Shown: in pieces, positions 19,668 through 27,434 of the stretch
Layout: each line of letters begins with the position of its first letter
Position numbering within the stretch: position 1 is the first letter of the stretch
Origin: Terrabacter sp. Root85
GTDB taxonomy: Bacteria; Actinomycetota; Actinomycetes; Actinomycetales; Dermatophilaceae
Direction of reading: 5' to 3'
NCBI RefSeq assembly: GCF_001429185.1
Contig: NZ_LMIW01000015.1
Coordinates: forward strand, 122,267-186,266
Length of the DNA: 64,000 nt
Notes under the pieces: generated by a model
What the model saw: only the letters and a program-made list of their open reading frames with translations
Database searches by the model: none
Told to the model about the DNA's origin: nothing
Position numbers and translations under genes: made by a program

Positions 19668-20448
19668 CGTGGCTGACACGACGACGCCCAGCGTCGTCTG
19701 CTCGGGGCTCGACATCGTCTACACGGTCTTCGGCGCCAAGCAGAAGGGCACCGACACGGGCGGCCAAGTGCCGCTCGTCGAGCGCCTGCTGACGAAGCGC
19801 AACCCGGTCAGCTCGGTCCGCAAGGTGCACGCCGTCAAGGACGTCTCGTTCGTCGTCAACCACGGCGAGGCCGTCGGCATCATCGGGCGCAACGGCTCGG
19901 GCAAGAGCACGCTGCTGCGCGCCGTCGCCGGGCTCATGCCCCCGACGAACGGGCGCGTCTGGGCCTCTGGACGCCCGTCGCTCCTCGGCGTCAACGCCGT
20001 GCTGCTCACGGGCCTGACCGGCGCCAAGAACGTCATGATCGGCGGTCTCGCGCTCGGCCTGACGCCACGCCAGGTCCGTGAGCGCTACGACGACATCGTC
20101 GACTTCAGCGGCATCGGGGACTTCGTCAACCTGCCGATGAGCGCCTACTCGTCGGGCATGGGGGCACGGCTGCGCTTCGCGATCTCGACGGCGGCCGCCC
20201 CCGACATCCTCATGATCGACGAGGCCCTCGCGACCGGTGACGCCGAGTTCCAGGCACGCAGCCGCGACCGCATCGCCGAGATCCGCCGCGACGCGAGCAC
20301 CGTCTTCCTCGTCAGCCACAGCAACGCCGCGATCCGCGAGTCGTGCGACCGCGTGCTGTGGATGGAGCAGGGACGGCTCGTCATGGACGGCCCCACGGAC
20401 GAGGTCGTCCGGGCCTACGAGCAGTCCCACCGGAGGGCTCCCGCGTGA
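19654..20448 (+). CDS. Polysaccharide ABC exporter, ATP-binding subunit
   Basis: This 264-residue ATPase partners the permease just upstream. It shows a Walker A motif GRNGSGKST near residue 80, a Q-loop-like region (SLLGVNAVLLTGLTGAKNVMIG), the export-type signature YSSGMGARLRFAIS, Walker B DILMIDEAL and the H-loop FLVSHS. The N-terminal 60 residues with VYTVFG and LVERLLTKRN are typical of TagH/Wzt. It lacks the extra C-terminal carbohydrate-binding domain of some Wzt proteins, so length-recognition of a modified chain end is not indicated. Confidence 0.93.
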   Translation: MGATDVADTTTPSVVCSGLDIVYTVFGAKQKGTDTGGQVPLVERLLTKRNPVSSVRKVHAVKDVSFVVNHGEAVGIIGRNGSGKSTLLRAVAGLMPPTNGRVWASGRPSLLGVNAVLLTGLTGAKNVMIGGLALGLTPRQVRERYDDIVDFSGIGDFVNLPMSAYSSGMGARLRFAISTAAAPDILMIDEALATGDAEFQARSRDRIAEIRRDASTVFLVSHSNAAIRESCDRVLWMEQGRLVMDGPTDEVVRAYEQSHRRAPA

Positions 20449-21656
20449 GCCCTCACCCCGCACCGCGACGCGACGGGACCCTGCGCGCGCTCGTCGTCAC
20501 CGTCGTGCACCACCCCGAGGACGCCCGCATCCGGCACCGCGAGATCGGCGCCCTCCTCGACGCGGGCGTGCAGGTCACGTATGCCGCCCCCTTCGTCGCG
20601 CACGGCCTCGACCTCCCCGACGTGGCCGGACTGCGCCCGGTCGACCTCCCGCACGCCACCGGGCGCTCGCGCGGCGAGGCCTTCCGGGCCGCCCGGCGGC
20701 TGCTGGCCCACGAGGCTCGCGACCACGACGTCGTGATCGTCCACGACCCCGAGATCGTCGCTGCCGCAGCGGGTCTGCGCCTGGACAACCTCGTCTGGGA
20801 CGTCCACGAGGACACCGCTGCCGCCATCGAGGCGAAGCCCTGGGTGCCGGCACGTGCCCGCGCTCCTCTCGCCAGTGCGGCCCGCGCCATCGAGCGGCAC
20901 GCGGAGCGTCGACACGAGCTCATCCTCGCCGAGTACGCCTACGCCGACCGCTTCGAGCGGGAGCACGTCGTCGTGCCCAACACGGTGCGCGTCCCGGCCA
21001 CGGCGACGGCGCCCGGCGCGTCGCGTGCCGTCTACCTCGGCTCGCTGACGATGGCCCGCGGCGCGGCGACCCTCCTCCAGACCGGGCGGCTGCTCACGGT
21101 CGCCACCCGCGGCGAGGTCAAGGTCGAGATCATCGGGGGCGCCCGTGACACCCGCACCGCCGACACCCTCGACTGGGGCGTCAAGTGCGGCCACGTCGTG
21201 CACCACGGCTTCGTGCCGAGCGCGCGGGCCCTCCCGATGCTCGACGGTGCCCTCGCCGGCCTGTCGCTGCTCGAGGACCGCCCGAACTACCGCCACTCGA
21301 TGCCGACCAAGGTCATCGAGTACATGGCCCACGGCCTGCCCGTCATCACGACGCCGCTGCCGCTCGCGGCCGACCTCGTCGAGCGATCGGGCTGCGGCGT
21401 CGTCGTGCCCTTCGACGACGCCGAGGCCACGGCCGCCGCCCTCATCGAGCTGGCGCGCGACCCCGAGCGACGCGCGGCGCTGGGACGGGCCGGACACGCG
21501 TACGCCCGAGAGCACCACGACTGGAACGTCATCGGCCGCGACTTCGTGCGCCACGTCACCGACCTCGCCCAACGCCACCGCGGCGCGGGCGAGCCCCGTG
21601 ACGTCGGCGAGCGACCCAGCACCTACGCCCACCCCGCCACCCACCAGCAGCACTGA
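20445..21656 (+). CDS. GT4-family glycosyltransferase
   Basis: This 403-residue GT-B protein begins with LRALVVTVVHHPEDARIRHREIGALLDAG, a start shared by many transferases that recognise polyprenyl-linked acceptors. DNLVWDVHEDTAAAI lies in the acceptor half. The donor half has RAVYLGSLTMARGAATLLQTGRLL and the motif MPTKVIEYMAHGLPVITTPLPLAADLV with two candidate glutamates. GTG 20445 overlaps the ATPase stop by four bases. The last 30 residues are a polar, low-complexity tail. The sugar it transfers is not determinable from sequence. Confidence 0.85.
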   Translation: MSPHPAPRRDGTLRALVVTVVHHPEDARIRHREIGALLDAGVQVTYAAPFVAHGLDLPDVAGLRPVDLPHATGRSRGEAFRAARRLLAHEARDHDVVIVHDPEIVAAAAGLRLDNLVWDVHEDTAAAIEAKPWVPARARAPLASAARAIERHAERRHELILAEYAYADRFEREHVVVPNTVRVPATATAPGASRAVYLGSLTMARGAATLLQTGRLLTVATRGEVKVEIIGGARDTRTADTLDWGVKCGHVVHHGFVPSARALPMLDGALAGLSLLEDRPNYRHSMPTKVIEYMAHGLPVITTPLPLAADLVERSGCGVVVPFDDAEATAAALIELARDPERRAALGRAGHAYAREHHDWNVIGRDFVRHVTDLAQRHRGAGEPRDVGERPSTYAHPATHQQH

Positions 21657-21675
21657 CAGCACAGGGAGATCCACC

Positions 21676-22953
21676 ATGTTCGAGGACGGAATCGCCGTCA
21701 TCGGCCTCGGCTACATCGGCCTGCCCACCTGCGCCGCCCTCACCCGCCACGGACTGCGGGTCACGGGCGTCGACGTCAACGAACGCACCGTCTCGGAGAT
21801 CAACGCCGGACGCGTGCCCATCGTCGAGCCGAACCTCGACGTCGCGATCGCCTCGGCCGTCGCCGACGGCCTGCTGACAGCGACGACGACGATGCCGCAC
21901 GCGTCCGTCTACCTCATCGCGGTGCCGACCCCGTTCATGGGCGACCACGAGCCCGACCTGCGGCACGTGCGCTCGGCCACCGAGGCGATCGCGCCGATGC
22001 TCCGTGGCGGGGAGGTCGTCATCCTCGAGTCGACGTCGCCGCCCGGGACGACCGAGCTGATCTCCGAGTGGATCTCGGACCTGCGCCCCGACCTCAAGCT
22101 GCCGCACCTGGGCGGCATCTCGGACGTTCACGTCGCACACTGTCCGGAGCGGGTGCTGCCCGGCCGGATCATGGTCGAGATCTTCTCCAACGACCGCATC
22201 GTCGGCGGTCTCTCGCCCGAGTGCGCGCTGCGCGCCGCGGAGGTCTACCGGCTCTTCGTCACGGGCGAGATCATCCTCACCGACGCGAAGTCGGCCGAGA
22301 TGTCCAAGCTGACCGAGAACGCGTTCCGCGACGTCAACATCGCCTTCGCCAACGAGCTCGCCGAGATCTGCGAGCACATCGGCCTCGACGTCTGGGAGGT
22401 CATCTCGATGGCCAACCACCACCCGCGGGTCAACATCCTCCAGCCCGGCCCCGGCGTCGGCGGGCACTGCATCGCCGTCGACCCGTGGTTCATCGTCTCG
22501 GCGGCCCCCGAGCAGGCGCGGATCATCCGGGCCGCCCGGGAGACCAACGACGCCCGCCCGGGCACCGTCATCCGGAAGGTGTCCGACGCCCTCGTGGCCG
22601 CGGGCCGCGGGGACGGGCAGGGCGCGACGGTGGCCTGCCTCGGTCTCGCGTTCAAGGCCGACATCGACGACCTGCGCGAGTCGCCGGCCCTGCTCATCAC
22701 CGAGACGCTCGCCGCCGAGCTCCCCGGCACCCGGGTCCTCGCCGTCGAGCCGCACGTCGGCGCGTTGCCCCCGGCCCTGGCCGCCCTGCCGAACGTCGAG
22801 CTCGCCGCGACCGGACAGGCCATCGACGAGGCGGACGTCGTCGTCCTCCTCGTCGACCACGCCGCCTTCCGGTCCATCAGCCTCGGCGACCTCCGCGGTC
22901 GCGAGCTCGTCGACACCCGCGGCCTCTGGCGACTGAAGGAGATCCGGACATGA
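21676..22953 (+). CDS. wecC: UDP-N-acetyl-D-mannosamine dehydrogenase
   Basis: This 425-residue NAD-dependent enzyme oxidises UDP-ManNAc to UDP-ManNAcA in two steps. The NAD motif VIGLGYIGLPTCAAL is near the N-terminus. The middle domain carries KLTENAFRDVNIAFANELAEICEHIGLDVWEVI followed by NHHPRVNILQPGPGVGGHCIAVDPWF, where the GGHC cysteine is the catalytic nucleophile. This wording is specific to the WecC subgroup. A GGGAGAT ribosome site precedes ATG 21676. It overlaps wecB by four bases, and the two enzymes act in sequence. Confidence 0.93.
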   Translation: MFEDGIAVIGLGYIGLPTCAALTRHGLRVTGVDVNERTVSEINAGRVPIVEPNLDVAIASAVADGLLTATTTMPHASVYLIAVPTPFMGDHEPDLRHVRSATEAIAPMLRGGEVVILESTSPPGTTELISEWISDLRPDLKLPHLGGISDVHVAHCPERVLPGRIMVEIFSNDRIVGGLSPECALRAAEVYRLFVTGEIILTDAKSAEMSKLTENAFRDVNIAFANELAEICEHIGLDVWEVISMANHHPRVNILQPGPGVGGHCIAVDPWFIVSAAPEQARIIRAARETNDARPGTVIRKVSDALVAAGRGDGQGATVACLGLAFKADIDDLRESPALLITETLAAELPGTRVLAVEPHVGALPPALAALPNVELAATGQAIDEADVVVLLVDHAAFRSISLGDLRGRELVDTRGLWRLKEIRT

Positions 22954-24179
22954 CTACTGCACTGCCCACGGCCCGACACCGCGTCATGACCGTCTACGGG
23001 ACACGACCCGAGGCGATCAAGATGGCCCCGCTCGTGGCGGCCCTCGAGGCCGACGAGCGCATCGAGCCGGTCGTGGCCGTGACCGGCCAGCACCGCGAGA
23101 TGCTCGACCAGGTCAACGCGCTCTTCGGGATCCGTCCGGCCCACGACCTCGACCTCATGGCCCCGGGGGCGACGCTCGCCGAGATCACGGCCCGCACGGT
23201 GCTCGCCACCTCGGCCCTGCTGCGGGAGACCCGCCCCGACGTCGTCGTCGTCCAGGGCGACACGACGACGGTGCTCGCGACGGGGCTGGCCGCCTTCTAC
23301 GAGCACATCCCCGTCGTGCACCTCGAGGCGGGCCTGCGCACGGGTGACGTGCGCTCGCCCTTCCCCGAGGAGGCCAACCGGCGCCTCACCGCGCCGCTCG
23401 CCGACCTGCACCTCGCCCCGACGGCGACGTCCAGGGCGAATCTCGTGCGCGAGTCGATCGACCCGAGCCGCGTGCCCGTCACCGGCAACACCGTCATCGA
23501 CGCGCTCCAGTGGACGACCGCCCAGCCCGTCGAGTTCGACGACCCGCGCGTGGCCGAGGCCGTCGACCACGCGGCGGGTGGGCGCGACCTGCTCCTCGTC
23601 ACCTCCCACCGGCGTGAGTCGTGGGGTCCCCGGATGGTCGAGACGATGACGGCGATCCGCGACCTCGCGCTCGACCGGCCCGACCTGCAGGTCCTCCTGC
23701 CGATGCACCGCAACCCGATCGTCCGCGACGTCATCGAGCCGCTGCTCGGGTCGCTCGACAACGTGCTGCTCACCGAGCCGCTCGACTACCACCAGTTCGC
23801 GCACGCCCTCGCCGGCGCCACCGTCGTCCTCACCGACTCGGGCGGCGTGCAGGAGGAGGCCCCGAGCCTCGGCAAGCCGGTGCTCGTCATGCGCGACACG
23901 ACCGAGCGCCCCGAGGCCGTCGAGGCCGGGACGGTCCGCCTCGTCGGCACCGACGGCGGCACGATCCGCGCCGCCGTCGAGGAGCTGCTCGACGACGCCG
24001 ATGCCTACGCCGCGATGGCGAACGCCGTGAACCCCTACGGCGACGGTCGGGCCGCCGAGCGGTCGGTCGCCGCCATCGCCGAGCTGCTCGGCCTGGGCCA
24101 CCGGGCCCCGGACTTCGACCCGAACGAGTCCACGCGGGAGGCTGCGTCCGACAGCGACTCCCGACTGGTCCGTGTCTGA
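22950..24179 (+). CDS. wecB: UDP-N-acetylglucosamine 2-epimerase (non-hydrolysing)
   Basis: This 409-residue cytoplasmic enzyme interconverts UDP-GlcNAc and UDP-ManNAc. Typical motifs are VYGTRPEAIKMAPLV, VTGQHREMLDQV, VVVQGDTTTVLATGLAAFY, HLEAGLRTGD with PFPEEANR, LLVTSHRRESWG and LTDSGGVQEEAPSLGKPVLVMRDTTERPE. The length is normal plus a 25-residue acidic, Ser-rich C-terminal tail. It is placed between two nucleotide-sugar dehydrogenases with overlaps at both ends, so its product is clearly meant for the WecC neighbour. Confidence 0.95.
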   Translation: MTTALPTARHRVMTVYGTRPEAIKMAPLVAALEADERIEPVVAVTGQHREMLDQVNALFGIRPAHDLDLMAPGATLAEITARTVLATSALLRETRPDVVVVQGDTTTVLATGLAAFYEHIPVVHLEAGLRTGDVRSPFPEEANRRLTAPLADLHLAPTATSRANLVRESIDPSRVPVTGNTVIDALQWTTAQPVEFDDPRVAEAVDHAAGGRDLLLVTSHRRESWGPRMVETMTAIRDLALDRPDLQVLLPMHRNPIVRDVIEPLLGSLDNVLLTEPLDYHQFAHALAGATVVLTDSGGVQEEAPSLGKPVLVMRDTTERPEAVEAGTVRLVGTDGGTIRAAVEELLDDADAYAAMANAVNPYGDGRAAERSVAAIAELLGLGHRAPDFDPNESTREAASDSDSRLVRV

Positions 24180-25458
24180 CCGGCGACGCCACGACGTCGT
24201 CGTCGTGGGGCTCGGCTACGTCGGCCTCCCGCTCGCGCAGGCCGCGGTCGGCGCGGGCCTGTCCGTCGTCGGTCTCGACGCCAGCGCCGTCGTCGTGGCC
24301 TCCCTCGCGAACGGCCGGTCGCACGTCGACGACCTGACCGACGAGGACGTGACGAAGATGCTGGGCGCCGGCTTCGAGCCGACGACCGACCCGACCTGCC
24401 TCGCCGAGGCCGCCGCGGTCGTCGTCTGCGTGCCGACGCCGCTGGGCGACGAGGGCGGCCCCGACCTCGCCGCCGTCCGGGCGGCCATGACCGAGCTGTC
24501 CCGGCACCTGACCCGCGACACCCTCGTCGTCCTCGAGTCGACGACCTACCCGGGCACCACCGACGAGGTGGTGCGCCCGATCCTCGAGACGACCGGGCTG
24601 CGCGCCGGGGTGGACTTCGCACTCGCCTTCTCGCCCGAGCGCGTCGACCCGGGCAACACGGCATACGGCATCGGCAACACCCCGAAGGTCGTCGGCGGGC
24701 ACACGCCCGCGTGCACGGAGGCGGCCTGCGCCTTCTACTCACGCTTCGTCGACACCGTCGTGCCGACACGGGGCACCCGCGAGGCCGAGACGGCCAAGCT
24801 GCTCGAGAACACCTACCGCCACATCAACATCGCGCTCGTCAACGAGATGGCGCGCTTCTGCCACGACCTCGACATCGACCTGTGGGAGGTCATCGCGGCA
24901 GCGGGGACGAAACCCTTCGGTTTCCAGGCGTTCTACCCGGGCCCGGGCGTCGGCGGCCACTGCATCCCGATCGACCCGAACTACCTCTCGCACAACGTGC
25001 GCACGCGGCTCGGCTACCCCTTCCGCTTCGTCGAGCTCGCCCAGGAGATCAACGCCTCGATGCCGGCCTACGTGGCGCGCCGGGTGCAGGACGCGCTCAA
25101 CGAGGACGGCAAGGCGCTGCGCGGGGCGCGGGTGCTGCTGCTCGGCGTCACGTACAAGGCCGACATCGCCGACCAGCGCGAGTCGCCCGCCGTCCCCGTC
25201 GCCCGCCGCCTCCTCGAGCAGGGCGCACGCCTGTCGTTCCACGACCCGCTCATCGACCACTGGGACGAGCTGGAGCCCGAGCTCGGGGACGCCGCCATCT
25301 CGGTGCCGCACCTCGAGGCCGCCGTCGTCGACGCCGACCTCGTCGTGCTGCTGCAGCGCCACCGGGACTACGACGTGGACGCGCTCGCGCGAGCGTCGCG
25401 CCGCTTCCTCGACACCCGCGGCGTCGTCACACCCAGCGAGCACGCTGAGCGTCTCTGA
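24172..25458 (+). CDS. UDP-N-acetylglucosamine 6-dehydrogenase-like (WbpA type)
   Basis: This 428-residue protein is a second UDP-sugar 6-dehydrogenase. The Rossmann motif VVGLGYVGLPLAQAA is followed by ESTTYPGTTDEVV, ETAKLLENTYRHINIALVNEMA and KPFGFQAFYPGPGVGGHCIPIDPNYL with the catalytic Cys in GGHC. The KPFGF...CIPIDP wording resembles WbpA/WbpO enzymes that oxidise UDP-GlcNAc or UDP-GalNAc rather than UDP-glucose, but this is inference. GTG 24172 overlaps wecB by eight bases. As last gene of the operon it supplies a second uronic-acid precursor or an alternative branch. Confidence 0.83.
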   Translation: MSDRRRHDVVVVGLGYVGLPLAQAAVGAGLSVVGLDASAVVVASLANGRSHVDDLTDEDVTKMLGAGFEPTTDPTCLAEAAAVVVCVPTPLGDEGGPDLAAVRAAMTELSRHLTRDTLVVLESTTYPGTTDEVVRPILETTGLRAGVDFALAFSPERVDPGNTAYGIGNTPKVVGGHTPACTEAACAFYSRFVDTVVPTRGTREAETAKLLENTYRHINIALVNEMARFCHDLDIDLWEVIAAAGTKPFGFQAFYPGPGVGGHCIPIDPNYLSHNVRTRLGYPFRFVELAQEINASMPAYVARRVQDALNEDGKALRGARVLLLGVTYKADIADQRESPAVPVARRLLEQGARLSFHDPLIDHWDELEPELGDAAISVPHLEAAVVDADLVVLLQRHRDYDVDALARASRRFLDTRGVVTPSEHAERL

Positions 25459-25537
25459 CGCCTCCTCCGTTGCGGCGCAAGGGTCCCGGCCCCACGACGG
25501 CGCGGCGTCGTGGGCTCGGCGACACACCGACCACGAC

Positions 25538-25669
25538 GTGGCCGGGCGGGCCTACCGGTCAGGTGGTTACGCGTACGCCCTCGGCTCGAACCAGAAGCTC
25601 GGGCTCTACAACACCTTCTACACAGCCACGCTCAAGCAGTCCTCCCCCGGCTACTGGGAGAGGTGCTGA
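25538..25669 (+). pseudogene. C-terminal gene fragment, origin unknown
   Basis: A reading frame ending at the TGA at 25667 encodes GYAYALGSNQKLGLYNTF, then a short Thr/Ser stretch and PGYWERC. Its composition (aromatic, low Ala/Arg) differs from the frames around it and looks like real protein, but there is no plausible start beyond GTG 25538 and the part upstream degenerates to Arg/Ala/Ser noise. It is best read as the remnant of a gene that once ended the polysaccharide operon. No family was recognised, and chance coding cannot be excluded. Confidence 0.35.
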
Positions 25670-25675
25670 GCAGGC

Positions 25676-26449
25676 TCAGTTGAGCGTGCGGGTGCCCTCG
25701 GGCAGCGCGCCACCGGCATAGACGTCCTCGGCGAGACGGGCCAGAGCGGTCAGGGCGACGTTCTGGCTCCACGGGCCATAGGACACCCGGGCGACGCCCA
25801 GGCGCTGCAGGGCCGCGAGGTCGAGGGAGCCCGGGACGGCGATGACGGTGAGCTTCTGCGGCCCCAGCTCCTCGACGAGCCGGCTCACGGTCGGTTCGTC
25901 GAGCTTGCCGGGGACGAAGAACGTCGAGGCGCCGGCGTCGAGAAAGGCGCGGCCCCGCTCCACGGCGTCGGTGAGCACGTCGGCCGGGTCGCGGTCGCCG
26001 GCCTTGACGTAGGCGTCGGTGCGGGCGTTGAGGACGAAGGGGATGCCGGCCCGCTCACCGGCGGCGACGGCAGCCTCGACGGCCCGGACGGCGTCCGGCA
26101 GCGCCTTCATCTGGTCCTCGAGGTTGGCGCCGACGATGCCGACGTCGATGGCGCGGGCCACCGTCTCGCCCGCGTCGCCGTAGCCGGCCTCGAGGTCGGC
26201 CGTGACCGGCAGGTCGACGGCGGCGGCGATGCGGCCGACGGCCTCGATCATTAGATCGCGCGGGATCTGCTCGCCGTCGGGGTAGCCGTACGACGCTGCG
26301 ATCGAGTGGCTCGCCGTGGCGAGCGCCTTCGTGCCGGGGGTGTCGGCGACGACGCGGGCCGTGATGACGTCCCAGACGTTGACGACGAGCAGCAGCTCGG
26401 GGTCGCGGTGCAGGCGCTGGAGCTCCTGGGCCTTGGCAGCGGTGTCCAT
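25676..26449 (-). CDS. Isocitrate lyase / PEP mutase superfamily protein
   Basis: This 257-residue TIM-barrel protein resembles the PEP mutase-like branch. It has LLVVNVWDVITARVVADTPGTKALATASHSIAASYGYPDG near the start, the metal-site segment VTADLEAGYGD, then GANLEDQMKALPD and NARTDAY. The KKCGH-type catalytic loop of true isocitrate lyases is missing, so C-P or C-C lyase/mutase chemistry on a small oxo-acid is more likely. ATG 26449 follows a GAGGACCCGAG stretch. It stands alone between the sugar operon and a divergent membrane protein. Confidence 0.87.
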   Translation of the reverse strand: MDTAAKAQELQRLHRDPELLLVVNVWDVITARVVADTPGTKALATASHSIAASYGYPDGEQIPRDLMIEAVGRIAAAVDLPVTADLEAGYGDAGETVARAIDVGIVGANLEDQMKALPDAVRAVEAAVAAGERAGIPFVLNARTDAYVKAGDRDPADVLTDAVERGRAFLDAGASTFFVPGKLDEPTVSRLVEELGPQKLTVIAVPGSLDLAALQRLGVARVSYGPWSQNVALTALARLAEDVYAGGALPEGTRTLN

Positions 26450-26539
26450 CTCGGGTCCTCTCGGTCGTGGTGCTCGACGAGTTGGACGTACCCGGACGCG
26501 ACGGGGCACCGACGGCCCGTTCGCGGCTAGCATCGCGAC

Positions 26540-27427
26540 GTGATCGGGTCGTACGCGTCCGCCGGAGCCTGGGGTGCCCGCTACGGTCCCGTGCTCATCC
26601 GGCGGATGCTCGACCGCGAGCGTTCCGGCACCTACGTGGTGCTCGTGCTCGCCGAGCTCGCCCTCGTCGCCGCTTTCGCGGGCGTGCTCGTGGCACTGCT
26701 CATCGTGACCCGGGACGATCCGCTGTGGCTGCGCGCACTCGGCGTCGGCACCGTCGCGATGGCCACGTGCGGCGCGGTCGTGTGGGTCGTCGAGGCGGCC
26801 GCGCGTTGGTCGTGGAGCGTGCGTCGCCCGGAACGGCTCGTCCTCGCGGCAGCGCCGTCCGGTGCCGCTTCGACCGCCGTCCTCCGCTCACGCGCGTCGT
26901 TTGCGACGCCGCTCACCAACGCGATCCTCGTGACGGCGTGGTGCGCCTTCATGGTCGTGCTCACCGCGCCCGTGCCCTGGGCAGCCGTGGTCTTCGGCCT
27001 CGCCACGCTCGCCTCCTGTGCCCGGCTGGCGCCCTTCGCCCTGGGTCGCGCCTCGGCGGGCGGGGTCTACCTGACGCCGACCGCGGTCGAGCTGCGCTGG
27101 GGCGTGCGGTCGGCGAGCGTGCCCTGGGAGACGGTGCGTGGCACCCCCGACGACCTCGCGCACGGCCTGGCCGGGGCGACCGACGCGACAGGTGACCGGG
27201 CCTTCCCGGTCGACGTGCCCCTCGACGTCACCGACCAGCCGTTCGCCGGTCGCGTCGCCGTCCCGGTCGCCTACCTCTGGCTCCGGGCGGACGAGCTCTC
27301 CGAGCTCATCGGGTGGTATGCCGCCCAGCCGGCTCTGCGAGCACGCCTCGGCACGCAGGAGTCCCTCGCGTGGCGGCCGACGGCGCCGAGTGCCGTGACG
27401 ATGGCCGACGGCGACACCTTCTCGTGA
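26540..27427 (+). CDS. Membrane protein of unknown function
   Basis: This 295-residue protein has two hydrophobic hairpins: about residues 33-85 (VVLVLAELALVAAFAGVLVALLIV and ALGVGTVAMATCGAVVWVV) and 125-165 (AILVTAWCAFMVVLTAPVPWAAVVFGLATLA). A soluble C-terminal part of beta-rich character (GVYLTPTAVELRWGVRSASVPWETV) may form a PH-like domain. No catalytic motif is visible. The GTG start lies a short distance downstream of the divergent lyase gene. It ends seven bases before the convergent multicopper oxidase gene. No family was confidently recognised. Confidence 0.7.
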   Translation: MIGSYASAGAWGARYGPVLIRRMLDRERSGTYVVLVLAELALVAAFAGVLVALLIVTRDDPLWLRALGVGTVAMATCGAVVWVVEAAARWSWSVRRPERLVLAAAPSGAASTAVLRSRASFATPLTNAILVTAWCAFMVVLTAPVPWAAVVFGLATLASCARLAPFALGRASAGGVYLTPTAVELRWGVRSASVPWETVRGTPDDLAHGLAGATDATGDRAFPVDVPLDVTDQPFAGRVAVPVAYLWLRADELSELIGWYAAQPALRARLGTQESLAWRPTAPSAVTMADGDTFS

Positions 27428-27434
27428 CCCGAGG

